Positions 23,035 to 34,600 of a stretch of DNA of 64,000 nucleotides are shown here, piece by piece (the stretch's first letter is position 1; the number at the start of each line of letters is the position of its first letter). Source of the stretch: Argyresthia goedartella (lineage: Eukaryota; Arthropoda; Insecta; Lepidoptera; Argyresthiidae); NCBI GenBank assembly GCA_949825045.1, contig OX463808.1, forward strand, positions 26,907,674-26,971,673. The letters run 5' to 3'. Under the pieces are notes generated by a model. The model saw only the letters and a list, made by a program, of their open reading frames with translations. It was not told the origin of the DNA and did not search any database. Made by a program: the position numbers and the translations under genes.

Positions 23035-24077
23035 TATGTATATATAATTTGTATGTGTATGTTATGTATGTATATAACTTGTATGTGTATGATATGTATG
23101 TATGTATATAATATTATATAAATTAGGTGTAGTAGTAGTATTAGGTATATGTACCTACTTATATTATTATTGTGTATGAATTATTTTGTTGTGCAAATAG
23201 GTTTTACTCTAACAATCCACTTTCCTTTCCTATCTGGGTTTGCTGGTAGAAATCTCTTTTATAGAGATAAGCGCGCCTCTTGTACATATATCTTTCTTTG
23301 TATATCTCTGTATGTTTGTTTTGTGCAATAAAGTATTCATTCATTCATTCATTCATTCATATATTGAAATGTGTAAGGTCCCCTCAAAATCTGCAAACGG
23401 ATCAAGGAACTGAGTTTTATAATTATGAATTTCAAAAACTTATGAAGCTTTTTTTACCGAAAACGTAGGTTTTCGGTAAAAAAAGCATCAATTGTGGAAA
23501 GACTTATCAGCACATTAAATAATAAGTTATATACGTGTTTTAACATGGTTGGTAATTATAAATGGTTTGGTAACCCTTTAAAGGAAGTAATTAAGAACTA
23601 TAATGCTTCAAAACATAGAACAATTGGATTTAAGCCAATAGAAGTAAATCATCAAAATGAAAGTATAGTTCTTAATAATATATAAAAAAGCCCAAAAAAA
23701 TACATTAGCTCAAAAAAACAAGTTTAATCAAGGTGATCATGTGCGCGTCAGTAAATATAAAAGTTGTTTTGATAAGGGTTATACACCCAACTGGTCTTCA
23801 GAAATATTTTGTATCAAAAGTATAAATAAAACTAACCCCATCACTTATATCTTACAGGATCAAAAAAAAACAAAAACCAAACATCAAAGGTTGTTTTAAT
23901 GAAAAAGAACTTCTTAAATCAAAATATCCAAATGTTTATCTAATTTAAAAGGTTTTAAAAAGAAAAGGTAATAAGCTTTTTGTAAAATGGTTCAGGCTTA
24001 GTAAGAATGAAAACAGTTGGATTTTAAAAAACGATTTAGTGCATTAGAATAATATATAAGCATGACACCTTCGTTAT

Positions 24078-24510
24078 ATGCACATTAATCTATTAATGAT
24101 GAAAAGTAGAGGTCTTGTTAATACTTTAATAAATAATTTACCTTTTGAGTTACATTTACCAGGCTATCAGTACTGCGGTCCAGGTACACGTTTACGGGAA
24201 CGCTTAGCAAGAGGAGAAAAAGGAATCAACAAATTAGATAACGCTTGTTTGCAACACGATATTGCATATATTTCTAATAATAGTGAAGATAGAAAAAAGG
24301 CTGATATTCGATTGATCAATATGGCTAAGACACGTATGCGTTCCAAAGACGCTAGTAAAGGAGAAAAAGTTGCCTCTTGGTTGGTGAATAAAGTAAAGAA
24401 AACAAAAGTCAAAGTTGGTAGTGGTGTCAAAAACTTTAAGAAGGTTTTCAAAAGTTTGACTGATCAATTAAAAAAATATAAGCCTAAAAATAATGAAGTT
24501 TGCAACTGTC
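24078..24510 (+). pseudogene. Phospholipase A2-like gene of the virus-like relic, 3' end lost
   Basis: From ATG at 24078 the frame encodes about 140 residues. It has a calcium-loop motif YCGPGTRLRERL (about residues 32-44) and the catalytic HD pair in LQHDIAY (about 58-64), followed by a Lys-rich tail. This compact PLA2 form is known from parvovirus VP1 and from adintovirus/Maverick-like elements, where it helps particles breach membranes. It lies 32 bp after the integrase end. The frame then runs into a LINE fragment (from about 24515) that replaces its end. The catalytic motif is visible but the gene is truncated. A cellular PLA2 is unlikely because there are no signal peptide and no cysteine-rich fold. 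Confidence 0.65.
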
Positions 24511-24514
24511 CATT

Positions 24515-25478
24515 GGTTAACAAAGTTAGTGTAATAAGATATCTTGGCATCCAAATTGAGGAAAATCTCAGATGGTCAACTCAAATCACTATGGTAGCCA
24601 AAAGAATTCGTAAACTTATATTTGTTTTCAAAACGTTGCGCCATGTTGCTGACTCACGGCTTTTAGTTCAGACCTTTAATGCCCTCTAACAATGCATTAT
24701 AAAATATGGTATTACCTCATGGGGGGGGGCTTGTAAGACTCACATGATTGAAGTGGAACGAGCTCAAAGAACCGTTCTCGAAGTTATGTTCTTTCTCCCC
24801 CGTATGCATCCTACATCCCTTGTATACAAGATTGCACCAATACTCAGTGTCAGAAAACTATTTATATACCAATGCCTTAGGAGGTACCACCAATATGTAG
24901 TCCCTTATCTAATAGTAAGAAACGCTAGAACTAAATTAATACCGCTACCTGTAACCAAAAGCGAATTTGCTAAGAGACATTACTGTAATATATCAGTGAG
25001 ACTATATAATGTACTAATTGAGTGGAAAAAGTATATATCTGTGTTAAATAATTACCAATTTAAAGGTAAACTTATAGAATGGCTCAAAGAACTTGACTAT
25101 GACACCATAGAGGGTCTCCTGTAGTTGACTTTTTTGTATCTACCTATTAATACATGCAATAGTGATTTTACTGTGTATTGTTTATACTTATTTATAAATA
25201 TAAATATTGCTACTCCAAAGCTAAATTATTTATATAAATTTATTTGATTAATAAACTAACTAAAAATTATCATCTAACTATCTAGTACTACCTACCACCT
25301 ATTATTGTTGTTTTTAGAATTTAGAATTTGATCTTAGGTCCAAAAATGTCAATTTATTGTTCCGCCAACTGAGGCTCTGGCTCCTCACGTGCAAGTTGCC
25401 CTAGTTTAGCAGTCAGAGCCATGCTGTAACTAGGACGTAAGATTTTTATGCATAAATAAATTTCATTTCATTTCTTAA
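24515..25478 (+). mobile_element. LINE C: 5'-truncated CR1-type LINE fragment
   Basis: This holds the RT C-terminal region (VIRYLGIQIEENLRWST, RIRKLIFVFKTLR) to 24689, then in another frame 24744-25124 (VERAQRTVLEV, LVYK, IYQCLRRYHQ). A 3' UTR follows, ending in AATAAATTTCATTTCATTTC. It resembles the end of LINE B but is clearly diverged. It truncates the PLA2-like gene. Its exact 5' junction is uncertain. Confidence 0.75.
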
Positions 25479-26688
25479 TCATACCATCAAAATGTAACAC
25501 GCTTTTATTTATAAAATTGGGACTGTGATATAAACGGGAAGATTTAACAATTAAAGTGAAAAAGGTTTTAATGTTAAAATATATAATTATGTACGGTATG
25601 TTATTATTTTGTCGTAGACGAAGAAGCTTAATTATCGTTAAAGGTTACAATGAACTTATAAAGTGATATATTTGTTATTGGAGTTAATTTATTTTAAACT
25701 TTTTAGTTCATTTTGAATAAAAACTTGTTTTTATAAAAGTTATTTTTTTCGTTATTTTTTTTTACGTTTTGTTTACAGAAATTTTCCAATTTTCATCTTT
25801 GATTAAAAAAAAACTATGCATTTCCTTACAAAAATAAAAGCACTTTGGTATGAAAAGTGACTGCCAGCTATCCATAAAACAGCTCATTATAGTCAAATTC
25901 GACTAGAAAGATATAAAAACCAACCCTTTAAAACGACTCAAACGAAAGGAAACGATGTTTGCTGACGCGGTACGAGAATTGAATGATACAAAATGGCCGC
26001 CCAAACAACTACGCGGCCAACGCCCCAATAAAATGCGTTCCGTTTTAAACAAAAATTGCAAGTTTTTTATTTATCAAAAGTGATATTTTATGAAAAAAAT
26101 ACTAAATTAAATTTGATTGACGTAAAATAAATAAAAAAACATAAACTGCAAGTTAAATGAACGTTTTTATTAAAAAAGGTATTATCAAATAACGATTCCA
26201 CATTTCCTCCTTTTTTTAGAGAATTCTCATCTTTTCAAATATGCGTACAGCGAAACATAAGTAATGTATTTTGACCACAGACCAGATTTAAACATATTAT
26301 TTGCGTTTCGTTAAATAATTTTACAAAGTATTTTGAGATTTTCAAAAAATAATATCTTAAAAACTATTCAGTTCCGCAACCTGAAACTTTCAGGAAGATG
26401 ATCAAATAACCCCAACTTTACGCTTTAAAAAGTTTGGACGCCCTAGAGAGTAGGTCATCCGCTAAAGGTGAGCCAAATAAGTCGTTGTTTAATTATTTTT
26501 TAATATTCGGTTGTATTAATAAGTTGTCGTTTATATTGACCCTAGATCATATCATATTATATGATGGAGTTCTCGACTCCCTCGGTAAGTCTGTGCGCCG
26601 TGACAATTCGATCAACGCAATATTTCATCAAATTATCAAAATCATTAATTGGAATTTATTTCAATAAAATTATTACTGGCAATGAATT
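25479..26688. other. AT-rich stretch with no recognisable gene
   Basis: No gene, RNA or clear repeat boundary is seen. A 77-codon frame at 26434-26667 has no recognisable features. This could be decayed continuation of the virus-like relic or plain intergenic DNA; nothing decides between them. Confidence 0.5.
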
Positions 26689-26689
26689 A

Positions 26690-27370
26690 AATGGGGTTGG
26701 CCGGTGAAAGCTAATTCCAGATGGCGCTAGCACGTCTTGTGCCTCTACCTTCAAAAGTAGGGATGCTATTATTTTTTTCGAATCGAATCGTTCGAGATTG
26801 AATTTATCAGGCGCAAGGATCGAAAGAATATGTTTGTATTAAAAAAGATGGGATTACTTCAGGGAAATGCAATTCTAGTTCACACGTCCATGGGTTAAGC
26901 TCGTTTAAGCTACAAACAATACAAAATGTTTGAAAATAGGACATCCAAAACCGATCTTTTAATTAAATCGATTCGAATGTAATCCCTATAATACAATGTC
27001 AGTGTCCACTGTCAGTCAATGTCTGTTCTGTTGTAGATTCGACTTAATCAATCAACTAGGTACATGGAATATGATAACTTAGTAACTCACCCGAGTATTT
27101 TCCCTGCTTTACGTAGTCTGATTCCACGAAATGATTCCGACATAACCTTGTTCCATTGCTTATCACTAATTTTTTACGACGCCTTCAGCCACTGTTTTGA
27201 CAACTTTAGGTGTTTGGGAAAACTATGAATTCCAACTTCTGAGCAACTAATTACACTACAACGCGGCATTATTGCTTTTTTTGATAAAAATGCTAAAATG
27301 TTCATACAAAATCTGTTTGTTATGAGTACAAGTGATGCTAGCGCCAATTTGACAGTTGCCAACCCCATTG
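26690..27370. mobile_element. Probable TIR element without coding capacity
   Basis: The left end reads AATGGGGTTGGC and carries GGCGCTAGCA about 35 bp in. The right end is the inverted counterpart (TGCTAGCGCC ... GCCAACCCCATT). The element is about 0.68 kb with imperfect inverted ends of about 45 bp. No convincing target duplication or transposase frame is seen. Confidence 0.5.
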
Positions 27371-27419
27371 AAAAATAATACCACAGAAAAAGACTCGTAC
27401 GCCATATCTAAGTGATTTA

Positions 27420-27527
27420 CGGCCTTACTTATAAAAAAGTTAATTCGTTTGACATTTAGTCGACGTGTGAAGAGGACAAACACTGCTTAAGCTAAACAGT
27501 GAATTAACTTTTTTATAAGTAAGGCCG
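27420..27527. mobile_element. 108-bp MITE with TTA target duplication
   Basis: Perfect inverted arms start CGGCCTTACTTATAAAAAAG and extend 27 bp on each side. They are flanked by TTA at 27417-27419 and 27528-27530, which fits a PIF/Harbinger-type MITE. There is no coding capacity. Confidence 0.75.
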
Positions 27528-27530
27528 TTA

Positions 27531-28357
27531 GTGTTTAGGGGCCTATAGAGTGATGTTTGTGTCTCTGTTTTTTCTATGGGAGCTATCTAAGAAAGTTATA
27601 TCGTTGGAATTGCTTTTAAATAAGCTACCGGATAAAAATAGTATAGTACAGTTTTGCCTAGCAATATATTTTAATTCTAATTTGAAATCAGGGGTATGTG
27701 ATTTTTTCCCAATTATTTTAGAAAGGTCGTTAAAAAAGAAAAAATATAGCATTATTTCAAAATGTTTGTGTTTTATTTACATCTAAATACATTATCGCAC
27801 ATAAATCAATAAAAATAACATGCCTCCCCATACAATAATCTTGGAAAGCAATAACCACACACACAATAAGCGCTGGCACGTGACTGAGGGCGCGATATTT
27901 CATTACCTCGGTCAACCGCTAATGCTTGCTTTAGAGTAGAAACAAAGGATGATATGCTTTTCCCGTTCTTTCGGCCAAGTTTAGTCGATGTGTGAGCAAG
28001 ATAGACAAACGATTTGATTAAATAACGGTCCTTATTTACTGCCTTGACGCATCGGTCAAATGTGTCCGCGTGACAGACGACTAGGGTATTTTGCATCGGT
28101 CAAAATGTGTCCGCGTGCGTGACAGTCTAGGGGTTTTTTTTTAGTAAATCGTGCGTGAGTAGTAATAAAATAAACTATAAATAAACGCGTGGCGTGCGTG
28201 CGGCAGCAGGAATTTGTAATTCAGGGAATACCTCTATGAAACCAGTACGTCACGCGTTTGGTATGCTGTGGAGACCAAAAACCGTCGCCACAAAACCCTG
28301 CTGGCCCCCACCTCATTAGATTTTCGATACCATGCAAGCACTACAAGCCACGTATGG
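27531..28357. other. Non-coding stretch with an imperfect tandem duplication
   Basis: GCATCGGTCAAA followed by TGTGTCCGCGTG occurs at 28049-28086 and again, with one extra A, at 28093-28133. No gene is seen in the rest. The stretch ends at the hAT target duplication (28358-28365). Confidence 0.5.
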
Positions 28358-28672
28358 ATCTGTTCCAGTGTGACCATCTTGAATTTGGAAATCCTGCCCA
28401 TGCCTAAGATGAAAACCTGCCAAATAGTGCCACACACTTTGAATAAAATGCCGAAAAAATGCCAACTTATTAAATATAGGTAGGGTCTCTAAAATAATAA
28501 GTAACCCACATGGTATTTTAAACTGTTTAATAATACACACACATTACAGTTACATGTTTATTCGTTTACCCAATGAAATAAAAATAAAAATAAACTTTAA
28601 ACTACCTATAAAGTTTTTGTATTTTTTTTCATTGGGTAAACCAAATACCGAATACAATAAACTATAAAAAAA

Positions 28673-31600
28673 TCAAACATCAGCATTTATATCGTACTCT
28701 TCCCTATCACTCTCATTATACATGGCCGTAGTCATCTGTCTAACCATTTCTTTCATTGGTTGAAATGAGATGCAATCACCAGATTCACTTATGCCTTGTT
28801 TTACGTGTAAAATTGAGGAAACGTGTTTATTTAGAAATCTATTGCGTGTTCTAGTTTTAATCAGGTTAATTTTAGAGAAAATTCTTTCGCAAGCTGCGTT
28901 AGACATGGGCAAGCACAGCAGTCCCTTTACAAAAGTCGAAACGTTTAAATATTTTAAATTTCCCTTACCATCTCGCATTTTGCCGATAGCACCCCAGAAC
29001 TCATCAACACATGGATTAGGACTCTTATTACTACTTCCACCCGCTTCTAATAAATCGCTCACATTTTTGTCAAGTTTTATTTGTCTGTATTCACTGTCAA
29101 TGTCCTGAATATTATTTTCATTAGCAAGTTTCGGGAATTTACTGACAATATTTGCTATAGATGAAATATCCCTATGCACTACATGTCGAGGATCCAAAAA
29201 TTGTAAATCTTTAAAAAATGTGTTTAATGGCAAAAGGGTTTTTAATTGACTGCAAAGTTCAATCAAAAATGATTGCATACGATTGAGAAATGAATGAATC
29301 GCAGGTTTCAGGCTACTGTCCTGGACAAGACGGTCGATTTGTCTGCTGACGTTTACACCCAAATACATCTCTTTTAATGGTAAAAAGTCAACTGTAGATT
29401 TGGGATCTGGATTAAGTTGGGTCTGCGCATTTTATGTATTTCATTTATTGTAATTACTTTTCATGTAACAACTTAATAGTGACATAAGCATTTCAGAACC
29501 GTCTTTAAATATAGTGTGTACTGTTGGATAATCTCCTTGGAAAATTGTATTTAACTTGTTGACAACTGGAAGGACATAATCTAACGCATAAAAATATAGT
29601 TTTAGTATATTGTCGTTATAACTGCCGCACAAAAATTGACTAGAAATATTTTTGTCCTCCAAATATTGACCTTGAAAATACAGTTTAAGTGCATCCCATT
29701 GCTCAATAATCCTACTGACACACGAATGAAATGATAACCAGCGAATGTCGTAATGTTGTAATATTTTATGATTTTCAGTGTTCGTGAAGTCTTGAAAAAC
29801 AGATAATTCCCTTTGCCTTTTGCTACTGTGAGCAAAATACCCATAGACCTCTTTAACTACTTGGTTAACAGACCTTGGTAAAGTATCTTTACTTGCATGA
29901 CTAACCGCTAAAGCAGTGGAATGACAGACACATTTTATGAATACACAATGCGGATTTACCTCCCTAATTTTAGCTATAACTCCTCCACGTTCACCAAACA
30001 TGATATTGGTAGTATCGGCGCCGAAACCTATAGCATCATTTATATTGAGGTTTGCATCTCTTAATGCCTTTGAAAGAGCGTCAAACAAGTTTTGTGCAGT
30101 TTCACCATCTAAATCTACCATTGTTAAAAATTTAGTTTTTTTTGCTAGATTTTTCTCAGAATAATACTTGGTAACAATAGCAAGCATTTTCGTCGATGAA
30201 ACATCTGTACTTTCGTCCATAATCAAAGAGAACATTGGGGAACGCGTACTTATGCTTTGACATGATTTTAAATCAGCATGCATTTGCCTTTCTAACTCAG
30301 GTTTCAAAACATTATGTGTTACCGCAGCTGCTTTAGTTCTTTTACTACAGGCAAACTCTTTCGCCACTTCAGGATTTGAAAAGCACTTCGAAATAATCTC
30401 ACTCATATGGTCCATCAGACGAAATGGCAAGTTATGTTCAACTAATAAAGCACACATGTTAAGTTCTGCTTTTTTTACTTGTAATTTCTTTATTGTACTA
30501 CGCAAAACAGTCATACAGATAACTTATAATAGAAAAAAAAACATGTACAAAGGCGAGCTTATCTCTCAAAAGAGATTTCTTCCAGCAAACCAAGATGGTA
30601 GGAGAGGTGATGGTTGAGCGGGGGAAGACCTGCGCGTACAATAAAACTCTATAAATACTACGACTAATATATACTACAAACAGTATGTATTATACTGATA
30701 ACCCTAATTGCTAAAAATAGACTGCATACACAATTACTTAAATACAACGTAAAAATATGAATAAACCGTATAATAAACTAATACATATAAATATATATAT
30801 ATTATCTAACTGGAAAGGGAGAGATAGTGCTTCTTTAGCCGGTTTTTGAATATATTTAGAGATCGACTGTCCCTGATAGTGCAAGGAAGCTCATTCCACA
30901 GTCGTACGGCTCGGATTCTGAACCCGTGCTCGTAGGCTGCAGTGGAGCGATCTGGAGCTTTGAGCGTAGACGCCATATGAGTTCTCCGAGGCCTGCTTGA
31001 AGAAAGAAATTCGAAGCGATCACGTAGGAAGTTAGGGTAACGAGGGTTCCACAAAATATTATAAAGGAAACACAGGATATGAGAGTCCCGTCGAAGCCGA
31101 ATCGGTAGCCACTTCAGCTCCCTGCGATGCTGAGATACGTGGTCATACTTGCGCAGTCCGAAGATGAACCGAATCCCGAGATTTTGAAGTCGTTCGAGTT
31201 TGTTCAGTTGTTCTTCATTTGCGCTCACCCAGCAAACATCAGCATAATCAATGAGGGGGAGAAGAAGGGACTGAGCGAGGGTTATTTTGGTCTGGCGAGG
31301 AAGAAAGTTCTGAAGTCTCCTGAGGGAATGAAAAGTTGCGTAAACTCGCCTGCTGACCTCATTAACATGCATTGACCAGGACAATTGATTATCAAAGATG
31401 ACACCCAGGTTTTTAGCTTTATCGCTATACATGATTACAGTACCGTTATAAGTTACAGAAGGGACAGACAATTGCTGCAACGTGTTTAAAGAGTGTCTGG
31501 TACCTATAATCATGGCCTGGGACTTATTCGGATTAACCAGCAACCCAAATGATGATGCCCATCCACTAATACCAGCCAAGTCAGCGTTTAACGCTTCCAC

Positions 31601-34600
31601 AGCGGAATTTACATCATCAGGAGAGAAGTGACGATAGATCTGAAGGTCATCCGCGTAGAGATGATAGGAAGAAGAGAGGACATCGGATATGGAATTGATA
31701 AATATTGAGAATAGAAGAGGAGAAAGAATGCCACCTTGGGGGACACCGGAAGAGAGGTCACGCCACTCCGTACAAGCATCCTCCGACTTGATACGCTGTT
31801 TTCGGTTCCTTAGGTAAGAGCAAACCAGGTGGCAGAGAGGGAGGAGACGTTAAGAGATTTGAGAAGTTCAACGAGAATGTCGAAGTCAACTCAGTTAAAA
31901 GCACTGCTGAAGTCCAGCAGAGCCAGCACCGAGAGCTGCCTTTGATCCATGGCGACCTGAATATCATCGGTCACTTTTAATAAAGCCGTAACAGTACTAT
32001 GACCCGTTCTAAAGCCAGACTGAAAAGGATTAAGTAGATTTTTAGAGGATAGATAATGGGAGAGCTGAGTATGGACAATGGATTCGAGGACTTTGGAAAG
32101 GATCGGCAGGATAGAAATGGGGCGATACTCTTTAAAGGAGGTGGGATTGGATGTTTTGGGGATAGGGATAACTAATGCTTGTTTCCAAGCAGTAGGGAAA
32201 GAACAATTGGAAATGGAGAAATTTAAAATATGTGTTATGGCCGGAAGCAGATCATCAAGGATAGTTAGAATCATTCGTTGACAGATATTATCATCTCCTA
32301 CAGTGTCGCTTCCAACATTGTTCAGGTTGAAAGGAGTGGTGTTGGGTAATGACCTAGAGCGCAGACTCTGAAGAGTAGCTTCCTTGATAGAAGGGTCCAT
32401 TACAACTGGTGGAGCAGAGAGGAATTGATTGAGAGCGTTCAGATCAACATCACCCGAATGCATGTCCTGGGATTTGCCAATACCAAGTGTCCTGAAGAAT
32501 TTCCACACCTGAGCTGGGGTGTACCTTTCGATACACTCGAAGATGTGGCGGCGCTTGGCGTCTCGACAGAGACGATTGCATCGATTGCGAAGGCATTTGT
32601 AGGAAAGTTGTCATCTGTCGGATCCTTTTTGTAGTTACACTTAGCGCGATTTTTCTTAACCATTAGGCGCTTGATAGCATCGTTAAGCCAGGGCGCCGGC
32701 AGATGTTTTACCCTGACTTTCTTAATGGGAGCATGTTTGTCGTAAAGTCCCAAGACAATTGCATTAAAGTTGTGGATTTTGTCGTCAACGTTCTCGCTCA
32801 AGATGACAGGGGACCAATCGACCAGTGAGACATCAGACCTAAGGGACTCCACATCTATGCCTTTGAAGCTTCGAATATCTATGAATTTCGTTCTGCTCTT
32901 CGGACACCTAATCTTATAGGAGAGGTAGATGAGATCGTGGAAGGAGAAAGGAGAGTTAAGTTGACCGTGAGAGGCAACCTTATCCAAGTTGGAGACGATT
33001 ATGATGTCTAGAAGAGAGGGAGAACAATGCGGCTGGAAATGAGTGGCCTCAAGTGGCAAGATGTGGAGATTGAATGAATCAACTATGGACCTGAGTTTGG
33101 CAGAACGGGAATTATTTTTGAGGAGACAGGTGTTGAAATCCCCAAGAATGAGAGTGTCGTCGTAAATTGGGGTCAAATCATTAAGAAGGGATTCAAAGGT
33201 GTCGAAGTAGTCAACACGAAGAGAGGGGCTATAGAGGACACCAAGCAGCACCTTATTGTGATGAAGAACAATTTCAAGGAAGAGGTATTCAGCAGACTCG
33301 GAGTACTGGCTAGGGGATACATTAATCACCTTACAAGCAATTTCCGCACGCAGGTAAACAGCGACACCTCCGTCTGCCTTTCCGGTTCTGTCGTTCCTAT
33401 ATAGCCTGAAGCCTGGAAGAGAGTACATGGATGAAGGGAGTGAAGGCTTAAGGAACGACTCAGAGACAAGGATGCCGTCCACACGTTGCTCAGAAAAAGC
33501 CTCGATGAGATCGGGGTAGCTAGTGTGAATACTTTGAGCATTGATGTGCACTATGTTCAGATTTTTCCCTGACCCACCAAAGACAGTCTTTAAGTTTGAC
33601 GGAAAGCGGTTCTTCCACAGTGGAAATATCGCTTTCCGCACTAATAAATTCATCGCTAGAAGCACACGACAAGAAGCTATCATTATGGATATCCATACTA
33701 TATATAGGTAAATAATATAGATATATGTATAAAAATATATACTACAATAATGTAAATGTTAATAAAACAAAAAAAAAATAAAAAACAAGTAAATAACTTA
33801 ACGGAATGACCTAGACCCATTGCCAGACAACGATTGCTGAAGTAAGCAGAAAACCTACTTCTTTTAGTTATAAACAACACACAGGATAAAATAAATTAAC
33901 AACTGGGCAGCGGTCAGTGAAGGCACAGATACAAAATAGAACATAACATGAAAAATGTTTTGGAAGTTAGGCCACGGCGAGGTAAACGCAAAAAGGACCG
34001 CGACATGGAGCCCGAACGATACGCAAACATTTTTGCCAACAAACACTTTAAAAATAATTAAGTACAAAGTTTGAGGTTTGCGTTTCGATCCCACTGTTAA
34101 AAAGTACACAGACGCAGATGCGTGCACAATGAAAAAGAAAAAAAAAAAAAAAAAAAAAAAAAAACACAGTGACAGACCTACCATGTCATATTGTCTAGAG
34201 AACCGAAAATTGTACTTTAGACTCTTGGACGCAAAGAAAAAGTGCTACTACCTCGCAAATAAAAAGTTAACACAGCCAAATGACCACTGCATCGCGAAAA
34301 TGGAAGGCCGAGTATGACTCGCTTGCGGCGGACAGACGAACCTAACCTTACTTCTTCTTGATCTGCGTCTGAGCCGCCGGTCGCCCGGTAACTGCGCCTT
34401 TGGCGGAGCCAGCTATAGTCCCCGCAGCCAGTTTCTTCCCAATGCCGGTAGGCAAGGGGGCCTCCTTGCTGGGAAACTTATCAGTTAGCGGCCGTAAATC
34501 CGCCCAACACTCAAGCTTTTGCCGCGACCCGTCAGGCAGCAACAGGTGTATCTTGCCATCAGAAGTCCAAGTGTTGCTCACTCCGAAGTGCTTGCGTGCT

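Larger units (their letters stand above)
11919..23360 (+). mobile_element. LINE A copy 1: full-length non-LTR retrotransposon with nested insertions
   Basis: The left boundary is ATATT (11914-11918) inside the integrase frame, followed by a T-run and GGGGAGGGTAG. The right end is AATAAAGT plus an (ATTC)n tail abutting ATATT (23361-23365). ORF1 is 12097-12828 and ORF2 is 15102-17340 plus 22452-23034. Subtracting the nested MITE (13008-14675) and LINE B (17482-22446) leaves about 4.8 kb. That matches the length of the inverted second copy at about 30540-37130, which shows that ORF1 and ORF2 belong to one element. ORF2 is broken by frameshifts, so this copy is dead. Confidence 0.8.
11668..24046 (+). 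pseudogene. DDE integrase of the virus-like relic, split by LINE A
   Basis: The N-terminal part is 11668-11918 and the C-terminal part about 23361-24046. The two are separated by LINE A, which is flanked by a 5-bp ATATT duplication. The first catalytic Asp is in WQADLIDI near 11770, the second in TDQGTEF near 23400, and the Glu in VERLIST near 23495. The end (about 23950-24046) reads like a chromodomain-type tail (KLFVKWFRLSKNE). A perfect 18-bp foldback at 23447-23486 and frame changes near 23470 and 23690 break the distal part. The retroviral-type integrase fold joins DNA to the host chromosome. Together with the ATPase and PLA2-like gene it suggests a Maverick/adintovirus-like origin. The break is described only; it is not repaired here. 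Confidence 0.7.

Noticed and set aside
26434..26667. 77-codon open frame
   Set aside because: No domain, no start context, no neighbours in support; AT-rich chance frame.
30540..33683. Separate ORF1-only element next to an unrelated LINE
   Set aside because: Both copies show the same ORF1-ORF2 order, spacing and net length, so they are one family.
34078..34317. + strand frame with a poly-Lys run
   Set aside because: The run comes from the A tract at 34139-34163 in the LINE A spacer; not a protein.
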